From: Caballeronia calidae
GTDB lineage: Bacteria; Pseudomonadota; Gammaproteobacteria; Burkholderiales; Burkholderiaceae
Assembly: GCF_900044055.2 (NCBI RefSeq)
Contig: NZ_FCOX02000006.1
Span: 124,001 to 188,000, forward strand
Reading direction: 5' to 3'
DNA length: 64,000 nt
The notes under the pieces are model-generated. The model was not told the DNA's origin, ran no database searches, and worked only from the letters and a program-made list of their open reading frames with translations. This document shows positions 63,739 to 64,000 of the stretch, piece after piece. The stretch's first letter is position 1; the number at the start of each line of letters is the position of its first letter. The position numbers and the translations under genes are program-made.

Positions 63739-63852
63739 TTACTTTGCCTGAATGATGATGTAGACCGTATTGCTCGCATTAGCGCGCGAGTTCTTCGCGC
63801 AACCGCCAGCCAGTCCGGAGTTCATCAACGCGGTGCGCTCGATTTTCTGCAT
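63739..63852 (-). CDS. Double-glycine peptide precursor 2 (37 residues, Cys-containing)
   Basis: The leader MQKIERTALMNSGLAGG differs at several positions from its sisters. The 20-residue core CAKNSRANASNTVYIIIQAK begins with Cys and is basic, with Lys at core 3 and a strongly hydrophobic VYIII run. It is the only precursor with Cys. AAAGGT precedes the ATG. The gene lies 9 bp after precursor 1. Confidence 0.82.
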   Translation of the reverse strand: MQKIERTALMNSGLAGGCAKNSRANASNTVYIIIQAK

Positions 63853-63861
63853 GACTTACCT

Positions 63862-63987
63862 TTATTCAGACTTCGAGACGTTGACGTCCAGGGTCGTGTT
63901 GTTCGTCGCCGTGGACGAAATCACGTCCTTAGCCGCACCACCGGCGATTTGAGCTTGAACCAATGCGCTACGCTCAATCTTTTGCAT
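63862..63987 (-). CDS. Double-glycine peptide precursor 1 (41 residues)
   Basis: The leader is MQKIERSALVQAQIAGG. The 24-residue core starts AAKDVISSTATNNTT and ends LDVNVSKSE, with Lys at core 3. AGGTT precedes the ATG. It lies 13 bases from the window edge, and further members of the array may follow to the right. It is close in sequence to precursor 3. Confidence 0.83.
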   Translation of the reverse strand: MQKIERSALVQAQIAGGAAKDVISSTATNNTTLDVNVSKSE

Positions 63988-64000
63988 TTTGAACCTCACT

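Noticed and set aside
63312..63987. Reading the four small genes as a classical class II bacteriocin set
   Set aside because: There is no YGNGV box, no paired Gly-x3-Gly cores and no immunity gene. The Thr/Asn-rich cores and the 17-residue leader do not match.
1..64000. CRISPR arrays, tRNA or rRNA genes, integrases, transposases, att sites
   Set aside because: No repeat-spacer pattern, tRNA-like cloverleaf, rRNA segment or transposase/integrase motif was seen.

Overview
The window is high-GC DNA with the gene families and compact operons of a Burkholderiaceae bacterium (Burkholderia, Paraburkholderia or Caballeronia type). Pointers are the tandem DUF4148 exported proteins, heavy-metal-type RND efflux with its own two-component system, NasS/NasT nitrate control, and many ATGA or GTGA stop/start overlaps. 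The species call is inference. I see no tRNA, rRNA, CRISPR array, integrase or insertion sequence.

Layout. 1-0.7 kb: 3' end of motB. 0.7-5.9 kb: a catabolic operon (two SDR dehydrogenases, an MFS permease, a beta-keto acid cleavage enzyme) divergent from an AraC-type regulator. 5.9-8.7 kb: a cupin protein, MntH and two DUF4148 paralogues. 8.9-17.1 kb: a complete RND pump, adaptor, outer-membrane factor, response regulator and sensor kinase. 17.1-19.8 kb: four exported proteins of unknown function, three rich in Ser, Thr, Asn and Gly. 20.5-32 kb: nitrate assimilation. The structural operon narK-nirB-nirD-FAD protein-nasA runs leftward and cobA-nasT-nasS runs rightward. Between them the leader can be read in detail: two NtrC-like sites, a sigma-54 promoter, two hairpins with the same AACGGC hexaloop, and an intrinsic terminator just before narK. 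This is the layout expected for NasT (ANTAR) antitermination.

32-38.1 kb: an adenosine-specific kinase-like gene whose ribosome site lies in a hairpin, then an operon of DUF2760 and two large Hsp70-like ATPases. 38.2-40.7 kb: a small basic protein and a hybrid histidine kinase preceded by 11-bp tandem repeats. 40.7-46.5 kb: a chaperone-usher pilus operon whose chaperone gene carries an apparent one-base frameshift. 46.8-57.4 kb: a series of housekeeping and accessory genes (nucleoside hydrolase, esterase, MAPEG, PPC/DUF296, phosphoesterase, lipid kinase, CBS protein, CheV, a lone receiver, a frameshifted zntB-like gene, CsbD, and DUF1348 with a divergent TetR regulator and twin operators).

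57.4-64 kb, all leftward, is the most unusual part. At least four tiny genes in tandem encode 37-45 residue peptides with a near-identical N-terminus ending in Gly-Gly. They are followed by a divergent lipid A-type acyltransferase, an HlyD adaptor, an ABC exporter with an intact C39 double-glycine peptidase, and a TolC-type channel. After the predicted Gly-Gly cut every core has Lys at position 3 and a Thr/Asn/Ser-rich, beta-prone tail. This looks like an exported, possibly acylated, peptide system. The precursor array reaches the right edge and may continue beyond it.
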